Made by a program: the position numbers and the translations under genes
Notes under the pieces: model-generated
Databases searched by the model: none
The model's input: only the letters and a program-made list of their open reading frames with translations
What the model was told of the DNA's origin: nothing
Shown: in pieces, positions 1 through 6,042 of the stretch
Layout: each line of letters begins with the position of its first letter
How positions within the stretch are numbered: position 1 is the stretch's first letter
Assembly (NCBI GenBank): GCA_035556075.1
Contig: DATMFQ010000044.1
Coordinates: forward strand, 1 to 15,871
DNA: 15,871 nucleotides
Direction of reading: 5' to 3'
Origin: 73-13 sp035556075
GTDB lineage: Bacteria; Actinomycetota; Actinomycetes; Actinomycetales; Microbacteriaceae

Positions 1-376
1 GTTCCGAGAGATCCAGCCCTTCCTCATCGCGAACTCGACGCCGAAAGACGGCAAGGAGCGACACCAGTCGATCGCGGCGCGTGCGGTCTACGACGACACG
101 ACGAAGTGCATCCTGTGCGCGGCGTGCACCTCGTCCTGCCCCGTCTTCTGGACGGACGGCCAGTACTTCGGCCCGGCGGCGATCGTCAACGCGCACCGCT
201 TCATCTTCGATGACCGCGATGACGCCGCACAGGTCCGCCTCGACATCCTCAACGACAAGGAAGGCGTGTGGCGCTGCCGCACGACCTTCAACTGCACTGA
301 GGCCTGCCCCCGTGGCATCCAGATCACCCAGGCGATCGCCGAGGTGAAGCAGGCGATCATGCGGGGTCGCCCGTAG
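1..376 (+). CDS. sdhB: Succinate dehydrogenase iron-sulfur subunit, C-terminal part
   Basis: This is the C-terminal 124 residues of the iron-sulfur subunit of succinate dehydrogenase (complex II), which passes electrons from the FAD of SdhA to the membrane quinone site. The reading frame begins at base 2 and the 5' end lies outside the window. The fragment carries the second ferredoxin domain: a CxxCxxC motif (CILCAAC) followed by a Cys-Pro at about fragment residues 36-47, then the later cluster ligands in WRCRTTFNCTEACPRG. These ligate the [4Fe-4S] and [3Fe-4S] centres. The AIAEVKQAI ending is typical of actinobacterial SdhB. The protein stops at TAG 374-376. It is presumably the last gene of an sdhCDAB operon, because the next gene appears to have its own promoter. 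Identification is firm; only the N-terminal [2Fe-2S] domain is not visible. Confidence 0.95.
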   Translation, partial: FREIQPFLIANSTPKDGKERHQSIAARAVYDDTTKCILCAACTSSCPVFWTDGQYFGPAAIVNAHRFIFDDRDDAAQVRLDILNDKEGVWRCRTTFNCTEACPRGIQITQAIAEVKQAIMRGRP

Positions 377-382
377 CGAGCC

Positions 383-395
383 CCCGGGCCCCGGG
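383..395 (+). terminator. Possible short GC hairpin after sdhB
   Basis: CCCGG (383-387) and CCGGG (391-395) can form a 5-bp stem with a 3-nt loop, 7 nt after the sdhB stop. There is no U tract, and the run of C and G offers alternative pairings, so this is only a weak candidate for the end of the sdh transcript. Confidence 0.3.
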
Positions 396-400
396 CCGCG

Positions 401-412
401 TAGCCTGACGTC
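401..412 (+). promoter_or_regulatory. Leaderless -10 element of the first YihY/BrkB gene
   Basis: The hexamer TAGCCT (401-406) fits the actinobacterial -10 pattern TAnnnT and is followed by exactly 6 nt before ATG 413, so transcription would start at or next to the A of the start codon. No Shine-Dalgarno-like sequence precedes the ATG, and no convincing -35 is visible. The same hexamer at the same spacing precedes the paralogue at 2825. Confidence 0.6.
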
Positions 413-1279
413 ATGACGTCGGCCCTCGCCCGCGCGACCGAGTCGTTCCGCGCGTCCCGGCCGGGCCGGACGCTGCGCCGCTACCTCGACGCGCGCGGGC
501 TGCTGCTCGCGCAAGGCCTCGCCTACCGCTCGATCTTCGCGACCTTCGCGGCGCTCTGGGTCGCCTTCGCCGTCGGCGGCTTCTGGCTGCGTATCGAGGG
601 CCCGGTGCAGGACGCGATCATCGGCACGATCGCGCATGCCGTGCCCGGGCTCATCGATCGCGGCGACGGCGGGGCGATCCAGCTCGAGGCCCTGCTGTCG
701 GCGCAGATCCTCGGCTGGACGGGCGCGATCGCCCTCATCGGCCTCGGCTGGACGATCATCTCGTGGTTCGCGGCGACCCGCAGCGCGGTGCAGGCGATGC
801 TCGGCACGCCGGAGCACCGCCCGAACCTCGTGATCCTGCGCCTCGCCGACGCGGCGAGCTCCGTCGGATTCGGCATCGCGATCGTGATCTCCGCGCTGCT
901 CTATGCCTTCAGCACGAGCCTGCTCGACACGCTGCTCGGCTGGGTCGGTTTCGCGCAGACGAGCACGCTCACCGTCGTGCTCACGCGCATCGCGGGCCTC
1001 GGGATCGGCTACGCCTTCGATCTCGTCGTGCTCTGGGCGCTGTTCACCACGATGGCGCCGCGGGCGAGGCCGGCGCGCGCGGTCTGGAGCGGCGCGGCCC
1101 TCGGGGCGATCGCCTTCGCGGTGCTGCAGACGGTCGGCGGGGTGCTGCTCGGCGGAGCCGGGACGAATCCGCTGCTCGCCTCGTTCGCCGTGATCATCGG
1201 TCTGCTCCTCTGGTTCAACCTCGCCTGCCAGGCCCTGCTGCTCACCGCCGCCTGGATCGGCGAGTCACCGGCCAAGTGA
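413..1279 (+). CDS. YihY/BrkB-family membrane protein (paralogue 1)
   Basis: This 288-residue integral membrane protein resembles the YihY/virulence factor BrkB family, whose biochemical role is not settled despite old annotation as ribonuclease BN. About six hydrophobic segments lie near residues 40-59, 98-119, 147-170, 186-212, 222-244 and 252-280. The late segment LLLWFNLACQALLL fits the conserved last helix of the family. ATG 413 is chosen because a -10 hexamer ends 6 nt upstream and a basic N-terminus precedes the first helix. A hairpin follows the stop, so the gene is probably monocistronic. The protein aligns without gaps to the product of 2825-3745 over residues 1-280, with about half the residues identical by my hand count. 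Family assignment rests on general pattern, so the functional label is moderate. Confidence 0.75.
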   Translation: MTSALARATESFRASRPGRTLRRYLDARGLLLAQGLAYRSIFATFAALWVAFAVGGFWLRIEGPVQDAIIGTIAHAVPGLIDRGDGGAIQLEALLSAQILGWTGAIALIGLGWTIISWFAATRSAVQAMLGTPEHRPNLVILRLADAASSVGFGIAIVISALLYAFSTSLLDTLLGWVGFAQTSTLTVVLTRIAGLGIGYAFDLVVLWALFTTMAPRARPARAVWSGAALGAIAFAVLQTVGGVLLGGAGTNPLLASFAVIIGLLLWFNLACQALLLTAAWIGESPAK

Positions 1280-1282
1280 CGC

Positions 1283-1315
1283 GGGGTGGAATGCGCGCCC
1301 CGCGCATTCCTCCCC
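1283..1315 (+). terminator. Strong hairpin terminator after YihY/BrkB paralogue 1
   Basis: GGAATGCGCG (1288-1297) pairs perfectly with CGCGCATTCC (1301-1310) across a 3-nt CCC loop. The stem extends past one T-T mismatch through GGGG (1283-1286) with CCCC (1312-1315). It lies just after the TGA at 1277-1279. The downstream side is C-rich rather than U-rich, as is usual for high-GC actinobacterial terminators. Confidence 0.65.
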
Positions 1316-1357
1316 TCCCGCCCGCCATGCACACTCGAGCGATTGGGACGCTGGCTG

Positions 1358-1393
1358 TTGCAATAGTGTGTGTCGCACAGTATCGTGGGAGAC
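1358..1393 (+). promoter_or_regulatory. Leaderless promoter of padR
   Basis: TTGCAA (1358-1363) and TATCGT (1381-1386) are separated by exactly 17 nt, and the -10 is followed by 7 nt before ATG 1394. This is the best-formed promoter in the window and places the transcription start at or next to the start codon. The inverted repeat at 1363-1383 fills the spacer and reaches into the -10, so a bound repressor would block polymerase. Confidence 0.7.
1363..1383 (+). promoter_or_regulatory. Probable PadR autoregulatory operator
   Basis: ATAGTGTG (1363-1370), a 5-nt spacer and CACAGTAT (1376-1383) form a 21-bp inverted repeat with 7 of 8 arm positions paired. It covers the spacer and part of the -10 of the padR promoter. 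PadR-family dimers commonly repress their own promoters through dyad sites of this size. That this protein binds here is inferred from position and symmetry. I saw no second copy in the window. Confidence 0.6.
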
Positions 1394-1726
1394 ATGACTA
1401 GCGCATCGGTGGAGGGGAACCTGCAGGAGGTGCGGCGCGGCACCGTCGTGCTCGCGGCCCTGCTGCTCCTCCGGGAGCCGGGCTACGGCTACTCCCTCCT
1501 CGAGGCGCTCGGGGCCGCCGGCATCCAGGTCGACGCGAACACCCTCTACCCCCTGCTGCGCCGCCTCGAGCAGCAGGGCCACCTCACGAGCCAGTGGGAC
1601 ACGAGCGAGTCGCGACCGCGGAAGTTCTACCGCACGAGCGACGCCGGCGACGAGCTCGCCCTCACCCTCCTCACCGAATGGGACCGCCTCGACGGCGCCC
1701 TCCGAGCACTCCGGGAACCGACATGA
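1394..1726 (+). CDS. PadR-family transcriptional regulator
   Basis: This 110-residue winged-helix regulator belongs to the short (subfamily 2-like) PadR proteins, which bind DNA as dimers. Family hallmarks are visible in order: a GTVVLAALLLL first helix, PGYGYSLLEAL, the recognition region DANTLYPLLRRLEQQG at about residues 45-60, the wing SRPRKFYRTSDAG, and a C-terminal dimerisation helix with LLTEWDRL. ATG 1394 is preferred over an in-frame GTG at 1370 because the -10 ends 7 nt before 1394 and the GTG lies inside the promoter. The stop overlaps the next start as ATGA (1723-1726), so the downstream HAAS-type membrane protein is co-transcribed and probably translationally coupled. PadR-HAAS pairs recur in bacteria, and PadR usually represses the pair in response to small molecules or envelope stress. 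The ligand here is unknown. Confidence 0.92.
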   Translation: MTSASVEGNLQEVRRGTVVLAALLLLREPGYGYSLLEALGAAGIQVDANTLYPLLRRLEQQGHLTSQWDTSESRPRKFYRTSDAGDELALTLLTEWDRLDGALRALREPT

Positions 1727-2742
1727 CCGCCACCGCCGCCACCCTGACCGACCGCTACCTCCACGCGCTCGGCCGCGCCGTCCCCGCCGGGCAGCGCGAC
1801 GCCGTCGTCGCCGAGGTCCGCGAGCGCATCGCCGACTCGATCGACGCCCGGATCGCCGACGGCGTCGCCCAGGAGGTCGTCGAGCAGGTGGTCCTCACCG
1901 AGCTCGGCGACCCGGACCGGCTCGCCGCCGCGTACCTCGACCGGCCGCTGCAGCTCATCGGCCCGAAGTTCTATCTCACGTGGTGGCGGCTGCTCAAGCT
2001 GCTCCTCGCGATCGTGCTGCCGTGCGTCGCGGGCGGCATCGCGATCGCCTTCGCGATCCGGGGCGACAGCATCGGCGAGATCATCGGCGGCGTCTGGAGC
2101 ATCACGCTCACCACCGCCGTGCACCTCGCCTTCTGGACCACCCTCGTCTTCGCCGTCCTCGACCGCGCCTCGCGGGGCGAGTGGGTCGGCGGGCGGCGCC
2201 TCAGCGCGCAGGAGACCGCCGAGCTCAGCGACCTCGGGGACCCGTGGACCGTCGACCGCCTGCCGGTGATCGAGTCGCCCGAGACCCGCCTCAGCCGGGC
2301 CGGGGTGATCGCGACGAGCGCCATGGGCGCCGTCTTCATCGCCTTCCTCATCGCGCAGCAGTTCAACCCCTTCCTGCGCGACGCCGCCGGCGCCCCCGTG
2401 CCGCTCCTCGAACCGGGGCTGTGGTCCTGGCTCCTGCCGTACCTCATCGTCGTGACGGCGATCGACATCGCGATCAACGTCGGCGTGTACCTGCAGGGTC
2501 GCTACAACTGGTGGTCGGCGATCGCCCATGCCGCCGTCAGCCTCGCCTTCACCATCCCCGCGCTGTGGGTGTGGAGCACGGGCGACCTCGTGAACCCGCG
2601 GTTCCTCGAGATCTTCCCCGACGGCGCCGGCGCCGACTGGATGCGGATCACCGGGATCGTCGTCGGGATCGTCTGGGCCGGGGTCGTCGCCTGGGACCTC
2701 GTCGACCAGTTCCGGCGGGCGGAGCGCGGCCGCGTCGCCTGA
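1723..2742 (+). CDS. HAAS-domain membrane protein, PadR partner
   Basis: This 339-residue protein has a helical cytoplasmic N-terminus (residues 1-75) with the pattern of the HAAS/permease-prefix domain: YLHALGRAVP, then VVAEVRERIADSI and VLTELGDPDRLAAAYL. Such domains are typically encoded next to PadR regulators. About six membrane helices follow, near residues 87-112, 121-147, 193-214, 232-257, 263-285 and 306-327, with a hydrophilic loop at 148-190. ATG 1723 overlaps the padR stop as ATGA, which fixes the start better than any upstream codon in the same frame, since those lie inside padR. The membrane part resembles no enzyme or transporter I can name. A role in sensing or transmitting a membrane signal to PadR is plausible but inferred. 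The gene ends 24 nt before a 16-bp perfect inverted repeat. Confidence 0.8.
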   Translation: MTATAATLTDRYLHALGRAVPAGQRDAVVAEVRERIADSIDARIADGVAQEVVEQVVLTELGDPDRLAAAYLDRPLQLIGPKFYLTWWRLLKLLLAIVLPCVAGGIAIAFAIRGDSIGEIIGGVWSITLTTAVHLAFWTTLVFAVLDRASRGEWVGGRRLSAQETAELSDLGDPWTVDRLPVIESPETRLSRAGVIATSAMGAVFIAFLIAQQFNPFLRDAAGAPVPLLEPGLWSWLLPYLIVVTAIDIAINVGVYLQGRYNWWSAIAHAAVSLAFTIPALWVWSTGDLVNPRFLEIFPDGAGADWMRITGIVVGIVWAGVVAWDLVDQFRRAERGRVA

Positions 2743-2766
2743 GTGCGCGGCCGCGCGTTAGCGCGT

Positions 2767-2809
2767 GATCGCCGTGCCGGTCAAGCATCGCGCGACCGGC
2801 ACGGCGATC
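2767..2809 (+). terminator. Perfect 16-bp inverted repeat between the HAAS gene and YihY paralogue 2
   Basis: GATCGCCGTGCCGGTC (2767-2782) and its exact reverse complement GACCGGCACGGCGATC (2794-2809) flank an 11-nt loop. The position, shortly after the stop at 2742, suits a terminator of the PadR-HAAS transcript, although no U tract follows. The right arm ends only 3 nt before the -10 of the next gene and covers its -35 region, so a regulatory role at that promoter is also possible. A separate 12-bp palindrome, GCGCGGCCGCGC, lies just upstream at 2745-2756. Confidence 0.65.
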
Positions 2810-2812
2810 GCC

Positions 2813-2824
2813 TAGCCTCCACCT
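2813..2824 (+). promoter_or_regulatory. Leaderless -10 element of the second YihY/BrkB gene
   Basis: TAGCCT (2813-2818) followed by 6 nt and ATG 2825 repeats exactly the arrangement found before the first paralogue at 413. No Shine-Dalgarno sequence is present. The -35 region lies within the right arm of the inverted repeat ending at 2809. Confidence 0.6.
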
Positions 2825-3745
2825 ATGCGAGCGCGCTTCAAGGCCATCGTCGACTGGGCGCAGCAGACCCGCCCGGCGCGGGTGCTCCGGCGCTACGCCG
2901 AGGCGAACGGGCCGATCCTCGCGCAGGGGCTGTCCTGGCAGGCGATCTTCGCGACGTTCGCGGCGCTCTGGGTCGCCTTCGCCGTCGCGGGATTCTGGTT
3001 CCGCCAGCCTTCGCCGCTGCGGGACGCGCTCGTCGAGGCGCTCACGACGACGATCCCGGGCCTTCTCGACACCGGCGACGGGGGCGCGATCCGGCTCGAC
3101 CAGCTGCTGTCGGTCGACGTGCTCGGCTGGACGGGCGCGATCGCCGCCGTCGGCCTCCTGTGGACCGCGATCGGCTGGCTCGGCGCGGCGCGGGCCGCCG
3201 TCCGCAGCATCGCCGGCCTCCCCCGCGACGCCGGCGCATTCGTGCTCCTCAAGCTGCGAGACGCGGGACTCGCGGTCGCGTTCGGCATCGCGGTGCTCGC
3301 CTCCGCGGCGCTCTCGCTCGGCAGCACCGCGCTCCTCGGGACGGTCTACGCGTGGCTCGGCACCGACGAGACGACGGGGCTCGCCCCCGCCCTGACGCGC
3401 GGCGTGAGCGCCGTCGTCGTCCTCGCGGTCGACTGGCTCGTGCTCTGGTGCTTCCTGCGCTTCGGCGCGGGCGTGCGCACGACGCGGCGCGCGATGCTCG
3501 AGGGCAGCGGACTCGGCGCCCTCGCGCTCGGCGTGCTCAAGCTCAGCGGCGGACTCCTCCTCGGGGGTGCGTCGTCGAACCCGCTGCTCGCGTCGTTCGC
3601 CGTGATCATCGGGCTGCTCATCTGGTTCAACCTCGTCTGCCAGGTGATCCTCATCGCGGCGGCGTGGACCGCGGAGGCCGGCGGGCTCGGGCGGCGCCAG
3701 GTCGTCGAGACCGCGGCGCACCCCGAAACCGGGCTCGCCATGTGA
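2825..3745 (+). CDS. YihY/BrkB-family membrane protein (paralogue 2)
   Basis: This 306-residue membrane protein is the paralogue of the product of 413-1279. The two align without a gap through residue 280. Shared blocks include LRRY (21-24), the identical IFATFAALWVAFAV (41-54), GDGGAI (84-89), GWTGAIA (101-107) and NPLLASFAVIIGLL (252-265), giving about 50% identity by hand count. About six membrane segments match those of paralogue 1. The copy differs by a hydrophilic C-terminal extension of about 25 residues after the last helix. ATG 2825 is supported by the -10 ending 6 nt upstream. The family's function is uncertain. The conserved spacing of every segment suggests two related proteins kept for parallel roles, or subunits of one assembly, rather than a decaying duplicate. 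Confidence 0.75.
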   Translation: MRARFKAIVDWAQQTRPARVLRRYAEANGPILAQGLSWQAIFATFAALWVAFAVAGFWFRQPSPLRDALVEALTTTIPGLLDTGDGGAIRLDQLLSVDVLGWTGAIAAVGLLWTAIGWLGAARAAVRSIAGLPRDAGAFVLLKLRDAGLAVAFGIAVLASAALSLGSTALLGTVYAWLGTDETTGLAPALTRGVSAVVVLAVDWLVLWCFLRFGAGVRTTRRAMLEGSGLGALALGVLKLSGGLLLGGASSNPLLASFAVIIGLLIWFNLVCQVILIAAAWTAEAGGLGRRQVVETAAHPETGLAM

Positions 3746-3763
3746 GGTGTCGGCGGCCCGAAC

Positions 3764-3776
3764 TAGGCTCGACGGC
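3764..3776 (+). promoter_or_regulatory. Leaderless -10 element of xth
   Basis: TAGGCT (3764-3769) is followed by 7 nt and GTG 3777. This decides the start of xth: an in-frame GTG at 3747 lies upstream of the -10 and would add ten residues unlike any exonuclease III N-terminus. No clear -35 is visible. Confidence 0.6.
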
Positions 3777-4643
3777 GTGACGACGAGACCACTGCGCATC
3801 GCGACCATCAACGTCAACGGCATCCGCGCCGCCTACCGCAAGGGCATGGCCGAGTGGCTCGACAGCCGTGGCGTCGACATCCTCGCGCTGCAGGAGGTGC
3901 GCGCGGAGACGAAGGACCTCGTCGACCTGCTCGGCCCGGGCTGGCACGTCATCCACGACGCGGCGACCGCGAAGGGGCGCGCGGGCGTCGCCCTCGCGAG
4001 CCGCGACGACGACCGGCCTCGGGAGCCGGAGATCCACCGCATCGCACTGAGCGGCGACCCGGACTTCGACACCGCGGGCCGCTGGCTCGAGGCCGACTAC
4101 AAGGTCGGCGACACGATCATCACCGTCGTGTCCACGTACGTCCACTCGGGCGAGGTCGACACCCCGAAGCAGGTGGAGAAGTACCGGTTCCTCGACGCGA
4201 TGACCGCGAGGCTGCCCGAGCTCGCCGCGCAGCAGCGCTACGCCGTCGTCCTCGGCGACCTCAACGTCGGCACGACCGAGCTCGACATCAAGAACTGGAA
4301 GGGCAATCGCAGGAACGCGGGGTTCCTCCCCCAGGAGCGGGCGTACTTCTTCAGGTTCTTCGGCGAGGCGGGCGCGACGATCGAGGGCCCCGACGGGACC
4401 GTCGGCCCGGGCCTCGGCTGGGTCGACGTCGGGCGGCGCTGGGCCGGCGACGTCGAGGGGCCGTACACCTGGTGGTCGAACCGGGGCCAGGCCTTCGACA
4501 ACGACACGGGCTGGCGCATCGACTACCACGTCGCGACGCCGGAGCTCGCCGAGCGCGTCGTCGACTACCGCGTCGACCGCTACCCCTCCTACGACGCGCG
4601 GTGGTCGGACCACGCGCCCGTCGTCGTCGACTACGCGATCTGA
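3777..4643 (+). CDS. xth: Exodeoxyribonuclease III / AP endonuclease
   Basis: This 288-residue enzyme of the exonuclease III family incises DNA 5' to abasic sites and has 3'-5' exonuclease and 3'-phosphatase activities in base excision repair. It belongs to the EEP (endonuclease/exonuclease/phosphatase) fold. Catalytic motifs are all present: INVNGIR (Asn12 and Asn14 region), LQEVR (Glu40, metal ligand), YVHSG (Tyr121), GDLNVG (Asp161, Asn163), WRIDYH (Asp249) and the closing SDHAP (Asp278, His279). The length is slightly above that of E. coli XthA (268). It starts at GTG 3777 from a likely leaderless promoter. The gene is followed at 54 nt by trpS, which has its own -10, so the two are neighbours but probably separate transcripts. 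The domain is complete and shows no sign of damage. Confidence 0.95.
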   Translation: MTTRPLRIATINVNGIRAAYRKGMAEWLDSRGVDILALQEVRAETKDLVDLLGPGWHVIHDAATAKGRAGVALASRDDDRPREPEIHRIALSGDPDFDTAGRWLEADYKVGDTIITVVSTYVHSGEVDTPKQVEKYRFLDAMTARLPELAAQQRYAVVLGDLNVGTTELDIKNWKGNRRNAGFLPQERAYFFRFFGEAGATIEGPDGTVGPGLGWVDVGRRWAGDVEGPYTWWSNRGQAFDNDTGWRIDYHVATPELAERVVDYRVDRYPSYDARWSDHAPVVVDYAI

Positions 4644-4685
4644 GCCGCGCATTCGTGCCGAGCGGGACCGGGGTCCGGCACCTGG

Positions 4686-4697
4686 GAGAATGATCGG
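4686..4697 (+). promoter_or_regulatory. Leaderless -10 element of trpS
   Basis: GAGAAT (4686-4691) is followed by 6 nt and GTG 4698. The same hexamer and spacing precede the ABC exporter at 11314. GAnnnT is an accepted variant of the actinobacterial -10. There is no room for a T-box or attenuator leader if transcription begins at the GTG. Confidence 0.55.
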
Positions 4698-5705
4698 GTG
4701 ACGAAGCCCCGCCTGTTCTCCGGAATGCAGCCCTCCGCCGACTCCCTCCAGATCGGCAACTACATCGGGGCGCTCCTCCAGTGGCGCCAGCTCCAGGAGA
4801 CGTACGACGCCGTGTACTGCGTCGTCGACCTCCACGCGATCACCGTCGAGCAGGATCCCGCGCAGCTGCGCGAAGCGACGCGGCGCACCGCCGCGCAGTA
4901 CATCGCCGCGGGCATCGACCCGGCGAAAGCCGTGCTCTTCGTCCAGTCGCAGGTCGCCGCACACGCCGAGCTCGCCTGGGTGCTGGGCACGATGACGGGC
5001 TTCGGCGAGGCCAGCCGGATGACGCAGTTCAAGGACAAGGCCGCGCGGCAGGGCGCTGACAAGGCGAGCGTCGGGCTCTTCACCTACCCGATCCTCATGG
5101 CCGCCGACATCCTCCTCTACGACGCCGAGGTCGTGCCCGTCGGCGACGACCAGAAGCAGCACGTCGAGTTGACCCGGGACCTCGGCACGCGCTTCAACTC
5201 GCGTTTCGGCGAGACCTTCGTCATCCCGGAGCCGATGATTCCCGCCGACTCGGCCCGGATCTACGACCTGCAGGAGCCGACCTCGAAGATGTCGAAGTCG
5301 GCGTCGAGCGAGAAGGGGGTCGTCTGGCTGCTCGATGACCCGGCCGTCAGCGCGAAGAAGATCAAGTCGGCGACGACCGACTCCGAGGGCTCGGTGCGGT
5401 ACGACCCGGCGTCGAAGCCCGGCGTGTCGAACCTGCTGACGATCTACTCGGCGCTGACCGGGCGCGGCATCGGCTCGATCGAGCAGGAGTACGCGGGCCG
5501 CGGCTACGGCGACTTCAAGTCCGGGCTCGCCGAGGTCGTCGCGGAGACCTTCGGGCCCATTCGCGCGACCGCGCTCGAGTTGCTCGCCGACCCCGCCGAG
5601 CTCGACCGCATCCTGGCGGCGAACGCGGACCGGGCCGCCGAGGTGGCCGAGGCGACCCTCGCTAAGGTCTACGACCGCATCGGCTTCCTCCCGAAGCGCC
5701 GCTGA
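4698..5705 (+). CDS. trpS: Tryptophanyl-tRNA synthetase
   Basis: This 335-residue class I aminoacyl-tRNA synthetase attaches tryptophan to tRNA-Trp in the cytoplasm. The HIGH-type ATP-binding signature appears as SLQIGNYIGA (residues 16-25), after the typical RLFSGMQPSAD opening. The second signature, KMSKS, is intact at 197-201. Other TrpRS blocks are GLFTYPILMAADILLYDAEVVPVG and DDQKQHVELTRDLG (about 126-164). The length is normal for bacterial TrpRS, and the C-terminus closes with VYDRIGFLPKRR. GTG 4698 is supported by the -10 ending 6 nt upstream and by the standard N-terminus. The pairing of xth and trpS after sdhB and a YihY gene is, to my recollection, a common order in Micrococcales. 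This would make the PadR-HAAS pair the atypical element. Confidence 0.97.
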   Translation: MTKPRLFSGMQPSADSLQIGNYIGALLQWRQLQETYDAVYCVVDLHAITVEQDPAQLREATRRTAAQYIAAGIDPAKAVLFVQSQVAAHAELAWVLGTMTGFGEASRMTQFKDKAARQGADKASVGLFTYPILMAADILLYDAEVVPVGDDQKQHVELTRDLGTRFNSRFGETFVIPEPMIPADSARIYDLQEPTSKMSKSASSEKGVVWLLDDPAVSAKKIKSATTDSEGSVRYDPASKPGVSNLLTIYSALTGRGIGSIEQEYAGRGYGDFKSGLAEVVAETFGPIRATALELLADPAELDRILAANADRAAEVAEATLAKVYDRIGFLPKRR

Positions 5706-5759
5706 GCCGCCGCGCCTGCCTGGCCCCCTCCTCTCCCGGCCCCGGCCCCGGCCACACCC

Positions 5760-5819
5760 GGTGGTTGCCCACTTCTGCGGTTGGTCGCGCGCGACCACCA
5801 GCAGAAGTGGGCAACCACC
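5760..5819. repeat. 60-bp near-perfect palindrome
   Basis: Positions 5760-5778 (starting GGTGGTTGCCCACTTCTGC) are exactly the reverse complement of 5801-5819. The 22-nt middle holds a perfect 14-bp palindrome, GGTCGCGCGCGACC (5783-5796). Folded about the centre at 5789/5790, 28 of 30 positions pair, with mismatches only at 5779/5800 and 5781/5798. It lies between the trpS stop and the rib promoter. It may end the trpS transcript, but it is much longer than a usual terminator, lacks a U tract, and looks more like a dispersed intergenic palindrome. The preceding 5706-5759 is C/G-rich with no recognisable feature. Confidence 0.85.
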
Positions 5820-5855
5820 AGGGAGAGGTGGGAATAGGCGGGAGGCCGGGAGCGA

Positions 5856-5867
5856 TACACTCGTCGG
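5856..5867 (+). promoter_or_regulatory. Probable -10 of the riboflavin operon
   Basis: TACACT (5856-5861), within GATACACT, is the best TAnnnT hexamer upstream of the riboswitch. A start 6-7 nt later would fall at about 5868, only a few bases before the first aptamer stem. The -35 region (about 5833-5838) does not match the consensus. Confidence 0.5.
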
Positions 5868-5871
5868 GCAC

Positions 5872-6030
5872 ATGCTCCAGGGTCGGTGAGAATCCGAACC
5901 GGCGGTCACAGTCCGCGACGCCTGCAGACGCAGGCCCGAGCCGGTGGAATTCCGGCACCGACGGTGATGGTGGCATCGCGTCCCGCAAGGTCGGACGCGA
6001 TGCACATCAAGTCCGGATGGGAGGCAGCAT
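5872..6030 (+). promoter_or_regulatory. FMN riboswitch (RFN element)
   Basis: The conserved RFN blocks occur in order: GGTCGGTGAGAATCCGAACC then GGCGGT (stems P2-P3), AGTCCGCGAC, GCCGGTGGAATTCCGGC, ACCGACGGT, and the hallmark AGTCCGGATGGGAG near the 3' end. P1 can close through ATGCT (5872-5876) with AGCAT (6026-6030). One variable arm is long: an 11-bp perfect stem, 5973-5983 with 5993-6003, within a longer GATG/CATC-closed arm. The RNA senses FMN, the end product of the downstream pathway, and lowers expression when FMN is high. No terminator hairpin with a U tract lies between the aptamer and ribD, and the ribD Shine-Dalgarno begins 1 nt after P1, so control of translation initiation is the more likely mechanism. 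Confidence 0.96.
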
Positions 6031-6036
6031 GGGAGG
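6031..6036 (+). promoter_or_regulatory. Strong Shine-Dalgarno of ribD
   Basis: GGGAGG lies 6 nt before ATG 6043 and directly follows the last base of the riboswitch P1 stem. It fixes the ribD start. Its position makes it the obvious target of the riboswitch, since folding around P1 could hide or expose it. Confidence 0.75.
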
Positions 6037-6042
6037 CGAGCA

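Noticed and set aside
3747..3776. Earlier GTG start for xth
   Set aside because: It lies upstream of the -10 hexamer and adds residues absent from exonuclease III; GTG 3777 fits the family and the promoter.
5706..5759. CCCCGG-rich stretch after trpS as a possible structured RNA
   Set aside because: It is simple-sequence C and G with several equivalent weak pairings and no defined fold.
3651..6005. 784-codon open frame on the minus strand
   Set aside because: It lies opposite xth and trpS, is rich in Arg, Val, Asp and Gly without a recognisable motif, and arises from the high-GC third codon positions of the real genes.
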